Source of the DNA: Ottelia alismoides
Taxonomy: Eukaryota > Streptophyta > Magnoliopsida > Alismatales > Hydrocharitaceae
DNA: 64,000 nt
Direction of reading: 5' to 3'
Assembly: GCA_037367405.1 (NCBI GenBank)
Contig: JAZKJV010000388.1
Coordinates: 496,001 to 560,000, forward strand
Below, in pieces: positions 1 through 11,920 of the stretch. Below the pieces are notes generated by a model, which did not search any database, was not told the DNA's origin, and saw only the letters and a list, made by a program, of their open reading frames with translations. Each line of letters opens with the position of its first letter. Position 1 is the first letter of the stretch. A program made the translations under genes and the position numbers.

Positions 1-1569
1 AAAATGATTTTCAAATGTGTGTAAAATGTTTGTAAAAACTATTTTGGACTATAGTTTTCAAAAATTGTGTGAAAAGCTTGTGTCAAATAAGTTTGAGGAA
101 TAGTCACATCACACCAAAATCCACTATATGCATATATATGTATAAAATTGACCACTTACCCTTGTAAATTCTAAAATCCACTTCTTGTATATATATAAAA
201 AAAGCACTCCCGTGTACATAGTTTTCACCTTGTTTTCAGCCAAAAACTTTTTGTTTTCAAAAATTCCCAAAAACATTTGCAAAAATTAAAATCCAAAAAC
301 ATTTGAAAAATCTGTTTGAAAAATACAAAAAAATGCATTTGCATCTGCATGCATCATCTTTTCAAAAATCCATAAAAAGTTCAAAATCTTTGAAAATTGC
401 ATCACAAAAATATTTTCTGCATTGCATTGCATAGCATTCGCATTTTTCGGATTGAGTTTGATAGTTGAACGAGTATAAGTAAAATCCGAAGATTGGAGCT
501 TGATTGGACCTTATAATCTACCTAATAATAGGAACCTTATAGGAACTGGGTTTGAGGTACTTCAGGTCTAGTTGACTTAATTCTTTGAGGATCACGGGAC
601 TTAGTTCAATGGATTCTTGACTGCCTAAGTAGAGTATTTCGAAGCACACGCACGACTCTTGTTGATAATGACCTTACTTGGACACCTGCACCTTTCACAT
701 GGCTCAACTCAGTTGGAGTGGTGAGGGGATTGGATTTGCCGGTATGAGACGCACACAAGTGGAAACATTTGTCCTCCTCTAGGGAGGGAAGTGCACCCCA
801 ACCCGTCCAGTGATTAGGAAGTCTAAAGACAGGAGGCTGTGGGTTGCGATAAAGCTTCAAAAGAGGGATAGTCTACTGGCTCATGAGGAAAAACTCCTTA
901 TGTAAATGCTGCTGTATATAGTATTCAAAAAAAAAAAATGTTCAGGCATGTACAAAAATAAAAAGCCTGCAAGTATGTACAAAGTCAATAAGCAAGCTTG
1001 AGTTCCAAAGTCATATCATGTGAGCCTGCAGCAGGATGACTTGACTACACTGGTCTTGCATCCAAGGATAGGTAGCTACACTGGCTACCGTCCATTCTTC
1101 TCTTCACCCCCTCCTCTTGAGCTGGTTGCCACTTGAACTTAGAAGAGAATACCCCGCTCCTCGAGGATGGAGTTGCTGGATTGGGGAATCATTGGGTTAT
1201 CATACTGGAGAAGTCAGTTTCTTTGTCATTCTAGTTGGGGAGAGCCACCATCACTTACACTGTACAAGTCAGATTCATAGTCGTAAGGGTTTGCGTATGA
1301 GTTGAGATATTTCTGACCTGGCTATTGAGGAGACTTGGGCAGAGTTTTGGGATCCTCAAGGACTGTTGGATTTCAAACACGGTTCTCACTAAGGTTCCGC
1401 CCGCACTAAATCTCTAAAGGTCCGATTTAAGCTCCAAACTTTGATTTTGCGAAGACAAGTTTGATAATCAAATAAAATCCAAGTTCTTCTTTTTCTTTTC
1501 TTTCTTTCTCTTTTTGCACTTATTGCATAAGTGTTTGCTAGGGACTAGCAAAGGTAAAGTATAGGGGGA
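1..1569 (+). mobile_element. A1: post-pol 3' untranslated region of a family-A Athila-type element (left-truncated by the window)
   Basis: From its first bases this stretch matches the post-pol UTR of A2, starting near 23628. It includes the AT-rich run of TTTGAAAA-type words, the 'ggattcttgactgcctaag' block and the duplicated 'CTACACTGG' segment near 1045-1085. It ends in a polypurine tract directly followed by an LTR start. The body of the element, with gag-pol, must lie to the left of the window. Short open frames here (for example 606-860 and 1117-1305) are not conserved as protein and are not called as genes. Confidence 0.85.
1556..1569 (+). other. Polypurine tract of A1
   Basis: AAAGTATAGGGGGA lies immediately before the LTR start TGATGAATCC. 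The same 14 bases stand before the 3' LTR of A2 (25207-25220). In the retroelement cycle this tract primes plus-strand DNA synthesis. Confidence 0.85.
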
Positions 1570-2724
1570 TGATGAATCCACATTTCATCATCTTTATTCT
1601 ATCATTTTGGCACCTAAAACCCTAGCAAATGCCTGTAAACAGCCTTAAATCAAGCATCTTAGCATTCATGCATGTGCATCTCAACAGTGTGTAAATTACT
1701 GTAATTAAGGCCAAAATTATAGAATAAATAAAGAAAAGAAAAAGAATAAAATATTGTAAATATTTTATGACCCAAAACCCCCGAGACCTAGGCATCTTGA
1801 TGAATAGGTCGACAAGGAATAAAGTAGGGGGAGATAAGGTCAGAAACACAGATAAAACACCTATACTTTTTATTCATTCCTTATTCATTTTGGGACCTAT
1901 TTTTGGTTCCACTTTTTGTACATCAAATAAAGAAACTTTGTACATAAAAGTTGTAGATAATTTCATAAAGAAAAAGACAAAATTGATTTCACAGAAAAGT
2001 CATGTACAGACAAAAAGATATGGTCTGAATAAGAATCCAAAATCCCAACTTCCCAGACCCGTATCTCACAAACGACAACTCCAAATGCAGTGTACTCACT
2101 TTAATTGTATATAGAGTAAAATAATCTATCCAATGGCGGTGGTTTCGCATTTGGCGGAGCTACGGTTTGAAAGTTGACTTTTGGACCCTCATTGTATACT
2201 TGTACTGAATAAAATATTCAATTTATTCTTTATTCATTATTTATTCATTTTTATATTTTTATAATTTTGTAAATATTACTTATAATAATTGTGTGCATTA
2301 AAATCAGAATAAAATGTAAATAAAAATCAAAATAAAAATACTTGTATATACATTGCCAGGTATAATACCTATACACATACCTATAATATTACTACTTGTA
2401 TTTTATTAAATACACAAAACATATCAGAAAAATAAAAGAAAAATAGATTTATGTATCTAAAAGTATTTTATAATTTTTGAAAATAATAAACAAAAAGAAT
2501 AAAATTGAAAATACCAAAATAAAAATAAAAATATCAAAATACATAGGTAATATACCTATATAGGGTTAAAAATGTAACTTGTAAAAATATAAGTCATAAA
2601 AATAAATAAAAATCAGAATTAAATACTACATAAAATTTTGAACATTTTTTATTTTACAACTTTTAATTAATTCGGCCTTTTATTATTTTAAATAGAATTA
2701 ATTAAACATTAATTCAGGGTTTTT

Positions 2725-2783
2725 CCTGGTTGGTCCACGTGGACCAACCAGGAGGCCAGGACTGTTGACCTCGGTCAACAGTC
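2725..2783. promoter_or_regulatory. G-box palindrome followed by W-box palindrome in A1 LTR
   Basis: 2725-2752 is a perfect 28-bp palindrome (half site CCTGGTTGGTCCAC) centred on the G-box core CACGTG. 2760-2783 is a second one, GACTGTTGACC, TC, then its reverse complement, made of two facing W-box cores TTGACC. They lie where AT-rich U3 gives way to the GC-rich part of the LTR. Known: CACGTG binds bZIP/bHLH factors and TTGAC(C/T) binds WRKY factors. That these are LTR promoter elements is inference. Confidence 0.6.
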
Positions 2784-3169
2784 TGACCTACCCCTGTAGC
2801 CCATGTCAGACCTCGTTTTTGGACCATCTTTTTGGCTTTTTCCAGGTCGATTCTTTCATGTTTTCGTGATGATTTCTTCTGCAACATTGCTCACCAACCT
2901 TCTATCTCACTCGCCCAAGCTTAATCTTGGTCTTTGAACCCAAGATTTGCAAAATATTTCTTGATCTTTGGAGCACCTCAGTCAGGGGTCAAACCGCATA
3001 AAACCAACCCCCCAACTTTGAATTCAAATCGAGTTCCCTTGGTCCACCCTTCAGCGTCTCTCTTGTGCTCCTGAGCTCCGTGGAGGTGACAGCTCCACCG
3101 CCGGCCCTTCAGCTGAGGCGCGCGAAGTCGAGGGAAGCTCCACCACCTCCGCCAAGTGCCGGTGTCGAG

Positions 3170-3418
3170 GTACCCCTTTTTCCTCTGGCTCCGGCCATTG
3201 AGGGCTCGCCCCACCTTCTTGTTTATCCCCTTAGGTTCCTGTTAGCTTAATCTTCGAAAACCCTAAAGAATCTCTAAGTTTAATCGCTCATTTCGCCCGT
3301 TCACGCATCATCGCCGGAGCGCAACTCCGGCCACCATCGACCACTCCACCTCGCGCTTAGATTAGGTCCTCGCGAGGCCCAGGCAATTTGCCCTGGGCCT
3401 TCTCACCACCTTTTGCAG
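3170..3418 (+). other. Probable intron in the LTR leader of A1 (249 bp)
   Basis: The donor reads GTGTCGAG|GTACCCC and the acceptor CACCTTTTGCAG|GCACC. The same donor and acceptor, also 249 bp apart, occur in A2 (12361-12609). The C1 LTR has a comparable pair 311 bp apart. A hairpin (GGCCCAGG...CCTGGGCC, about 3377-3402) sits just before the acceptor in both A copies. Splicing itself is inferred. Confidence 0.5.
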
Positions 3419-5410
3419 GCACCTGGAGTATCACAGCGCCTGGGGGCTCGGATTCGACCTCCGCCGGAGATACCTGGAGCTTCGAGCTCCGCCGCCTTTG
3501 CAGCAGCACCTCAGAGCTTCTCCGGCGATTTTGAGAGCCCCAAACGCCAGAGCATCACCGCAGGAGTCTCCCGGACCTTCTTGGAGCAGCCCAGACAACC
3601 GGAGGCGCGTCAGCTCGCCGGAGGAACTTCGCCGCGTCGAAGTTCTTCCCTGTTCTTCCTCCGTGTGTCTCCACCGTCCGATCCTCGGCCCGCTCCAGAT
3701 CAAGCCGCAGCCGTCAGATCTTGGCACGCTCCCACCGTCGATATCTTCGCCAGATCTGATCTCAGCCGCTGATCGCCGAACCGTCATCGCGCGTTGAGCG
3801 TGCGCCACATGGATAAGTGAGCGGCTCCCCACCGTTCGATCACGCACGAGGAGATAAGGCGTGGGTATTTTGCATCTCAACCCTCGTCATTTTTGCATTT
3901 AATATTTAGTATTTAAACTTGTATCTGTAGTTTAAATCTTTTGTAATATTTGCATAAACACCCCCAGACTTTATTTATTTGCATTTAGGTCCTCGCCACG
4001 TCACCTCACGTGACCTGTACACGTGAGGTGGTGGGCATTTTGCAGAGGAACCCTCGGTTGTTTGTGTATTTAGTTTTAGTACCAAAACTTTGGCATTAAG
4101 TGTAATATTTCTGGTTATTTTGCAAGTAGGCCCCCAGATTTTTGCGATATTACATTTTGGTCCCTCCCAGGCGCGTGCAAGTCACGCGCCCTGGTGGGTA
4201 AATTGCCAGGAGGCCCAGGCGGTTTTATTAATTGTCTTTTAGTGCCAAAAATTGAATATAAAGTGTATATTTTTGTGGAAAATTGCATGTATGCCCCTGG
4301 ATGTTTTGGATATTGCATTTATGCCCCTGCCAGGCCTGATTATTAATTGGATGTTTGTTGTATTTATTTGAAATATCATTTTAAGCCCAAAAATTCCACA
4401 AAAATAGACTTAAGCTCCTGTGCACCTATACTTTCACGCCACCTATTTAGTTTTTGATTTTATTTTATTTTCCTATTTATTAAAAATCAAAACCCTCTAT
4501 TTTGTGCACTGTCTAGCTTAGAAAATACCAAAAAATAGTAAAACAACTCCAAAAATTCCAAAAAATCACCTAGTGTCTCTTTTATTGTCTTTTAGTGTCA
4601 GTCCAAAAATCATTAAAAATCTCAAAACAAAAACACTAAAAAAATTAAAAACTCTCAAAAACTTCAAAAAAATATATAAAATAGTAGAAAAATCAAAAAA
4701 TACAAACTTAGCTTCTGTTTATCCCTTATTTTGTCCTTCTTATTTGAAAAATAGTGTGAAATATTTTTGCTACTGGTTGGTATTTTTAGATTCCATTTTA
4801 CTCACAGCCAGCCTTGTTTGCACTGTTTTCTCTTATTTCAGCTTTTAAAAATATCAAAAACATCTAGAAAAATCCCCAAAAATCACAAAAACAGTAAAAA
4901 ATTATAAAAATTCCAAAAACATTTTACTTCTGAATTTTTGAGTATTTGTGTGCATTTTTATAATTATATTAGCTTGCCTTGTATTATATTGCCTTTATTT
5001 TCCAATATTGAAAAAGAAAATTACAAAAATATAAAATATAAAAATCAGAAAATTAAAAATCAAGATACAAAATTAAAAATTAAATAAAAATTAAAAAAAA
5101 ATTAAAAATTAAAAACCCACAAAAATTGTAGTTGCTTGCTTGCTTAGTGTAGACGCTTCACACACTCACACACTTTAGCATTCATTTGCTTGGCCTACAC
5201 TGTTTGCTCCCTGCGTTCGAACTCTCTGCATACTTGCCCTTTACATCATTTGTGCAGAGTTAAAAATAAATTTTAACTCCACATTTATTTCTAATCATTG
5301 ATTTTTAGTGTGGGTTAATTGTTGATTTTAGTCAGATTTAGTGTGGTCAACACACCGACTGAGCTCACGCTTTGTGCTGAACTTAAGACCACCTATTTTT
5401 GGCCGAATCA

Positions 5411-8310
5411 ATAACCTATGTCTTTCTCCAATTATTCTTTGATTAATTAATTAACATGGCATTAAGAATTAAAATCCATAAAAAGAGAAAAAAATAAAAG
5501 AATTAAAAAATACCTGACTTTGTATAATATGTATATATTTTATTTTTATTATTTTATTTTCCTTTTTTCTAACATATAAAAAATCCACAAAAATTAGACT
5601 AATTATGTATATATTGTATATAAATTAAACCACTAATTAAAATCAAATTAAAAAAATCACAAATTGCAAAATATAGTATTTATTGAACTATTTTGATATT
5701 GGGTCCTTCATGAAAGTTGTAGATCTTGTCGAGATGAGCAACGTTTATGTTGATCAGTTTTCAATTTGACTTCATTTATTATCTCTTTCTTATTTTCTTT
5801 ACTTTTTATCTTTATTTAATATTTGATTTTACTTTTAATCCTTAATTTTATTTTTTTCAATATTTATTTAATTTTATTTTAATTTTTTATTTAATTTTCA
5901 TTTTATTTATTTTACTTTTCATTGATTTTATTTTATTTCCTTTCTTTCTTTTCTCCTCTTCTTCTTCTCTTTCTTCTTCCCCTCTCCCCCTCTCTCTTTC
6001 AACAGATCAAGTGCCTGGCACGTGACCACTCCTCCTCACCTCTCTTTCTTGCCGTACGTGCAACGTACGTGCCTCGCCTCCCTTGCCTCCTATAGGCCCA
6101 ACCACCTCCTCCCTCTCATGTCGTTGTCCCTCAGCCTCCCATTCTCCCGCAACGCCTCCGCCGCCTCCGCTTCCCCACGGCACCATCACCTCCTCTCCCA
6201 TAACAGCTCCTCCTCTCCTATTCGGCATCCATCGATGCCCTCCTCGTCCCCCGTCCGCCATTGCCGTGAGCAGCCCGAGCTCCCCTATTTCCTCAGTGAC
6301 AACGAGTGCCAACAAGGGTCGAGCGGTGACAACACCTCCTCTAGGTATGATCTGAGGGAGCCTTCTCCTTCGTTGTTGCATCTCCTCCATCGCAGCTCAT
6401 CTCAACCTTCACTGCGGCATCGAGCGACCACCTGGAGCTCTTCATCAATCTCCTCACATATGCGAACTCCCTAGGTATCTCCTCCTTCGTCTTTCTCCTT
6501 TTTCCTTTCTTTCGTCCTCCTTCTCCGATCCATGCACCCCCGCACCTCATCAACTCTGTTCTTCCTCCCACTGTTGCACACCTACCATCGTGGCGCCATA
6601 CCTCTCCCCTCGTTGCATTCTCCTCTATTCTCTAGACCCCTCCACCTCCGACCTCGCTAAGGTCGGAGTTCAGCTCCTGGTCCATCAACTACACATGGAG
6701 CCCCATTCTTTTTCCTCTTCGATTTCAGTAACCCCCTGCAGGTGCTTGTCGTTCCTCCTACGCCTCGCTCACGTCCACCATCGTGAAGGCCCTCCGTCCG
6801 ATACCACGACCCCTTGCCTTCATAATCACGGTCGTTTGATCGGACATTATCCCCTTATCCAACGGCTCTACTCGAACCATGTCCCCGCGCCCCGTCGAAG
6901 CTCCGTCGAGCCTAAGGTTCGGGTCTCTGAAGCACCGCCTTCCCCTAAAGCTCGTGCAGCCAGCCACGTAGAGGCTCGACACCCGGGACTGAGCCCCTCT
7001 GCCCAAGCCTCCTACACTACTTGCAAGGCACGTGTAGGCATGGATCTTTTGCAGCCAAGCCCTCGGAGTTCCAGCAAATCACGTCCCACCTCCAATCGCA
7101 TGTGCAACACACACACACACGCTGCAGGAAAAATTTCAGAGTCCCCCGTAGGTTATGAAAAATACAAAGAGGTCCCCATTGCCTAAGTCATGTGCAAGGC
7201 ATGCTGTGTCTTGGATAAATTACACTTGAAGCTTGAGAGGTTTTCTTTATTTGTAGATAAGTCCTTCAGGGACCCTTTTGCAAAAAAAACTTACATTTTT
7301 ATTGCATTTTAGTCCCTAATGTTTCAATTCATCATATCTTTCTCAAACGAACTCCATTTTTAGCGTATAATATGTCATTTTGAAGACTGTTGAACACTCT
7401 ATCATATTCTATGCTTTGTGAATAGATCAAAGGCTTGCTCTTGATGATTAATCTTTGAGGATCTATTATAATCTTGCATGCTTATTTTTGACATATGTGC
7501 TCTTTGTTATATTGAGAAGATTCTTGATTCATTTTATAGGGACTCAATTACGGGGATGTGATTTTGAATAATTCTCTTGTGCTATTATTATTGATAATGT
7601 TTTAATCTGTGTAGGGGTTTATCAAAAAAGAACTTAATTGATTTCTTATTTATTGTGGATTAAATCACGACATGGCTCAATTGAATTGGAAGCTTATTTG
7701 AGGATTTTTGCAACCCTAATTTGAGATACAATTGTGCTTTATCATGAGGAATAAGATCTTATTACATAGGCTAAATCGAGGAGATTTATTGGATTTATTT
7801 GTTTGATATTATTGATTCACTCTTTGAGGATTAAATCACATGAAATCCGAGGACAATGTTTCTTAGATAAAATTATCAATTGATACGATCATTTGCAGGA
7901 TTATTCCTTTATTATTCTTTAAGCCCGCCACTTGAAATTAAATCGATAAATATTTCTGGATTTTATTCGATTTGCGATTCCATTTGAGGAAAAATTACTT
8001 ATCTAATTGAGGTTTGAAACTAAGTAATAACAAGATCTTAGGCTCTACTGCTTTGCATTGTATTTTTATCATTTCATCGCATTTCTTCTCTCTCTACTTT
8101 TTGATACATACATTAACTTAGCATTAAATTAAGTATTTAAATTAATTTGAAAGAACACAATTAAGAATCATTGTTCCATGTGTTCGACCTTGGTTGATTT
8201 ATCAACTAAAATTCTCCATAACATTAAAAGATTGTGGTTTTTGACGATTCAAAATCTATCTCGTATACTACAATTATCGACTATTAAAGAGATGAATTTT
8301 TCGTTCATCA
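5411..8310 (+). repeat. B1 5' LTR, right-hand remnant (family B)
   Basis: Plus-strand LTR sequence ending TTCGTTCATCA at 8310, two bases before a primer binding site. Its last 150 bases and several internal blocks match the reverse complement of the B2 LTR (54571-58125). Examples are 'ttcatgaaagttgtagatct' near 5707 and the GCACGTGACC box near 6018. The left part of the LTR is absent because the A1 element was inserted into it at about 5410. The CT-rich section 5930-7190 carries open frames (6022-6474, 6590-7186), but nothing in them resembles a known protein and B2 does not keep them as frames. AT-rich 7200-8170 shows nothing else. B1 is the outermost and therefore oldest element here. Confidence 0.8.
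6006..6027. promoter_or_regulatory. Degenerate G-box palindrome in the B1 LTR
   Basis: The motif GATCAAGTGCCTGGCACGTGACC is the decayed counterpart of the perfect B2 palindrome at 57007-57031. One arm keeps GCACGTGAC and the other has lost the central C. Confidence 0.45.
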
Positions 8311-8312
8311 AA

Positions 8313-8330
8313 TGGCACCGTTGTTGGGGA
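8313..8330 (+). other. Primer binding site of B1 (tRNA-Asp type)
   Basis: TGGCACCGTTGTTGGGGA starts two bases after the LTR end and differs at two positions from the A2 site TGGCGCCGTTGCCGGGGA. The A2 site fits the 3' end of plant tRNA-Asp (from knowledge of the family). N1 was inserted at the very end of this site. Confidence 0.8.
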
Positions 8331-8332
8331 AT
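8328..8332. repeat. Target site duplication of N1, left copy (GGAAT)
   Basis: GGAAT precedes the LTR terminus TGATGAAC at 8333. An identical GGAAT follows the other terminus at 53126-53130, nearly 45 kb away. Confidence 0.9.
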
Positions 8333-8765
8333 TGATGAACCCAAAAATCAGGCGGTCGTGTATTCCACACAAGGTGGGAACACAGTCGATGCGTTGACCG
8401 CTCGGAAATCCGGATTTAATCAACAATTAACCCACAACAGAGATCAAGCAATGAAAAGCGGTGCTGAGTTAAAATTTATTATAACTCTTCAAAGTATGTG
8501 TATAGGGCAAGTAATGTAGAGTGTCGAACACAAGAAGCAAACAGGTAGATCAGGGCAATCAAGCTCAAATGCGAATGTGATGTATTTGTCTATACAAGTG
8601 CTATTTTTTCTTGGTTTTTAAGTTTTTTATTTTTATTTTTATTTGATTTTATATTTTTATATTTTCATTTTTAATTTTCTTATTTCTTATTTTATATTTT
8701 TATATTTTCTTTTTCTTTTAATAAGGATATAAGACTATATAGGATATATATATACAAGAGAGATA
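8333..8765 (-). repeat. N1 3' LTR, deleted to its last 433 bp
   Basis: 8333-8765 aligns with 49659-50090 of the intact N1 LTR and then stops inside 'acaagagagat'. The next bases, 'aagggtattcccttctaag', belong to the post-pol UTR (compare 33903-33922 in C1). About 3.0 kb of LTR, the polypurine tract and roughly 0.4 kb of UTR are missing, so one deletion of about 3.4 kb is the simplest reading. Confidence 0.8.
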
Positions 8766-10297
8766 ATAAGGGTATTCCCTTCTAAGTTCAAATGGCAACC
8801 AGCTCAAGAGGAGGGGGTGAAGAGAAGAATGGACGGTAGCCAGTGTAGCTACCTATCCTAGGATGCAAGACCAGTGGAGTCATGTCATCCAGCTGCAGGC
8901 TCACATGATTTGACTTTGATTCTCAAGCTTGCTTATTGACTATACAACATATGTACATACTCCAGCAGGCATTTTATTTTTGTACAAGCCTGTCCACTTT
9001 TTTTTTTTGGAGTTTTTTTTGAATACTATACACAACAACATTTACATAGGGAGTTTTTCCTCTTGAGCCAGTAGACTATCCCTCTTTTGAAGCTTTATTG
9101 CAACCCACACTCTCCTGTCTTTAGAATTCCTCATAACTGGACGGGTTGGGGGTGCACTTCCCTCCCTAGAGGAGGACAAATGTTTCCACTTGTGTGCGTC
9201 TCATACTGGCAAATCCAATCCCTACACCACTCCAACTGAGTTGAGCCATGTGAAAGATGTGGATGTCCAAGTTAGGTCATTATCAACAAGAGTCGTGCGT
9301 GTGCTCTGAAAAACTCTACTTAGACAGTCAAGAATCCATTGAACCAAGTCTCGTGATCCTCAAAGAACTAAGTCAACTAGACCTGAAGTACCTCAATCCC
9401 AGCTCCTATAAGATTCCTGTTAGTTAGGTAGATTTTAAGGTCCAACCAAGCTCCAATCTTCGGATTTTACTTAGACTCGTTCAACTATCAAACTCAATAC
9501 GAAAAATGCTCATGATATGCAAATGCTGTGCAGAATGCAGAAACTCTTTTTGTGATGTAATTTTCAAAGATTTTGAACTTTTTATGGATTTTTGAGAAGA
9601 TGTTGCATATACATTTTTTTGTATTTTCAAAAGGAATTTTTCAGTGTTTTTTGGCATTTTAATTTTGCAAATTTTTTGGGATTTATGCAAACAAAGATTT
9701 TGGATAAAAACTAGGTACAAATATTTACACATGGGTGCATCTTATATTTCTAAGAAGTGGATTTAAAGAATTTACAAGGGGTAAGTGGTCAATTTTATAG
9801 GTATATATAAAGAATTTTAGTGTGATGTATATATTCCTCAAACTTATTTGAAAAAGGTTTTTCAAACCATTACAAACATGTACACACATTTGGAAATTAT
9901 TTTGCAAAGGTTTTTCCAAACAATATATATAGATTTTTCACATATTTTTGCAACCATTTTTCAAACCATTTGCAAATAATTTTTCAAACATCTTATTTCA
10001 CACAAAGAAAATAAGTTTTCCAAGCAAAACATTTTTACAAAGGTTGAAAACATGTAACAAAATGTTTTCCAAATAGTTTTCAAAGATTTTTCACAAAGAT
10101 TTTCAAACTATTTTTCAAACATTTTGCAAAAAACATGTTCACCTGATTTATTAATCAGTAAATACAAAAAGAATTTGAGGAATGATAGCATCTTTTTATT
10201 TAAGGTTTCTAATGAATTTTAAAGTTTTTTAGCCATAATTATTAGTAAAAATACGAAAGTACGAGTTATGGCTAAAGTATATACACAGTATATACGA

Positions 10298-10659
10298 CCC
10301 CCCTATACTTAGCTTGAGCTATTTCCTCATAGATCAGAGAGAAAAAGAGAAGACATAACTCGTACTGAGTATAGACAAGTCTAATAAATAAACAAATAAG
10401 AGATGAATGAACGAATGAGAAGTCGACTCTCCCCCCTAGACTTAGGATGAAATAATCCTAAGTATAGCAGACTGTACACAATGTAAGGAGGGTCAAGGGT
10501 GGGAATGAACAGATCGTACTGAGATTGTCTCCCCCTATACTTAGGGTAAAATATCCCTAACTATAGACAAGAAGAGGAGACAATGGAGAGGATCAAAGAA
10601 TAGAAGATACTCGAGGTGTACACCCCCTATACTTAGGACAAGGTGTATCCTAAGTATAG
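10298..10659 (-). promoter_or_regulatory. N1 post-ORF hairpin array (four hairpins)
   Basis: Four inverted repeats lie at 10298-10373, 10431-10468, 10530-10566 and 10622-10659. In the sense of N1 each reads CTATACTTAGG-loop-CCTAAGTATAG followed by a run of G. They correspond in order to the four A2 hairpins at 22859-23213. The hairpin nearest the ORF has a T-G wobble where A2 has C-G and C1 has T-A. Confidence 0.7.
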
Positions 10660-10757
10660 CAAAATCATAAGATGACGATTGGGTGTCAGACATAAAGAAA
10701 GAAAGAATGAATGATATGGACATATGGATCTATACATAGGTGATCAATGTTGAGGTG

Positions 10758-10762
10758 CCTCT
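10758..10762. repeat. Target site duplication of A2, left copy (CCTCT)
   Basis: CCTCT directly precedes the LTR start TGATGAATCC and matches 28596-28600. Confidence 0.95.
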
Positions 10763-11920
10763 TGATGAATCCACATTTCATCATCTTTATTCTATCATTT
10801 TGGCACCAAAAACCCTAGCAAATGCCTGTAAATAGCATTAAAACCATCATCTTAGCATCCATGCATGTGCATTCAGATTGTGTATAAATCACTGTAATTA
10901 AAGCCAAAATTATAGAATAAATAAAGAAAAGAAAAAGAATAAAATATTGTAAATATTTTATGACCCAAAACCCCCGAGACCTAGGCATCTTGATGAATAG
11001 GTCGACAAGGAATAAAGTAGGGGGAGATAAGGTCAGAAATACAGTCAAAACACCTATACTTTTTACTCAGTCTCTATTCATTTTGGGACCCATTTTTGGT
11101 TCCACTTTTTGTACATCAAATAAAGAAACTTTGTACATGAAAGTTGTAGATAATTTAATAAAGAAAAATACAAAATTGATTTCACAGAAAAATAATGTAC
11201 AGATAAAAAGTTATGGTCTGAATAAAAATCCAGAATGCCAACTTCCCAGACCCGTATCTCACAAATAAAAACTCCAAATGCAGCCTACTCACCTTTAATT
11301 GTATATAGAATAAAATAATCTATCCAATGGTGGTGGTTTCGCATTTGGCGGAGCTACGGTCTGAAAGTTGAGTTCTGGACCCTCATTGTATAAGTGTACA
11401 GATTAAAATATTCACTTTATTCTTTACTCATTATTTATCCAATTTTATATTTTTATAATGTTGTAAATATTACTTATAATATATATGTACATTAAAATCA
11501 GAATAAAAATGCAAAGAAATCACAAAATAAAAATACTTGTATAAAAGGTACATAGGTATACTACCTATACATATACCTATACAAAACATACTTGTATTTT
11601 ATTAAATATATAAAATATATCAGAAAATTAAAATAAAAATATATTTGTGTATATATAAGTATTTCGTAATTTCATAAAATGATAAACAAAAATAATAAAA
11701 ATAAAATACACAAAACAAAAATAAAATACTAAAATATGTAGATAATATACCTATATAAGGCTAAAAAGTAAACTTGTAAAAATATATATCATAAAATTAA
11801 TTAAAAATCGGAATAAAATACTACATAAAAAAATAAACATTTTTTATTTTTTACCCAAAAATTAATTCGGCCTTTTTCTATTTTTAAACGAATTAACAAA
11901 ACATTTTTTATTATCTTTTT

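Larger units (their letters stand above)
1570..5410 (+). repeat. A1 3' LTR (family A, 3841 bp)
   Basis: It starts TGATGAATCC right after the polypurine tract and aligns along its length with the A2 LTR: AT-rich U3, GC-rich middle section, periodic CCCC/GCAAA section and U5. The last 90 bases differ from A2. They align base for base with the U5 of N1 (revcomp of 8333-8400), which places the LTR end at ATCA, position 5410. Its terminal bases GAATCA depart from the usual TTCATCA. The next five bases (ATAAC, 5411-5415) would be the target duplication, but the partner copy is outside the window. No protein-coding gene is supported inside. The GC-rich reading frames at 2978-3880 are LTR leader sequence. 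Confidence 0.82.
8766..10762 (-). other. N1 3' untranslated region
   Basis: This is minus-strand counterpart sequence to the post-pol UTR of A2 (22684-24800) in the same block order: the 'ttgagccagtagactatccc' block near 9064, runs of CAAAnTTTTnnAA around 9850-10140, then the hairpin array. It contains no conserved reading frame. A2 interrupts it at 10763, and the remaining 181 bp lie at 28601-28781. Confidence 0.8.

Noticed and set aside
3413..3880. Overlapping GC-rich open frames in the A1 LTR (also 2978-3250)
   Set aside because: Present on both strands, not kept in frame in the A2 LTR, no recognisable protein motif. Explained by the GC-rich LTR leader.
6022..7186. Open frames of 150 and 198 codons in CT-rich DNA
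   Set aside because: Inside the B1 LTR, Ser/Pro/His-rich in several frames, and not maintained in the matching part of B2.
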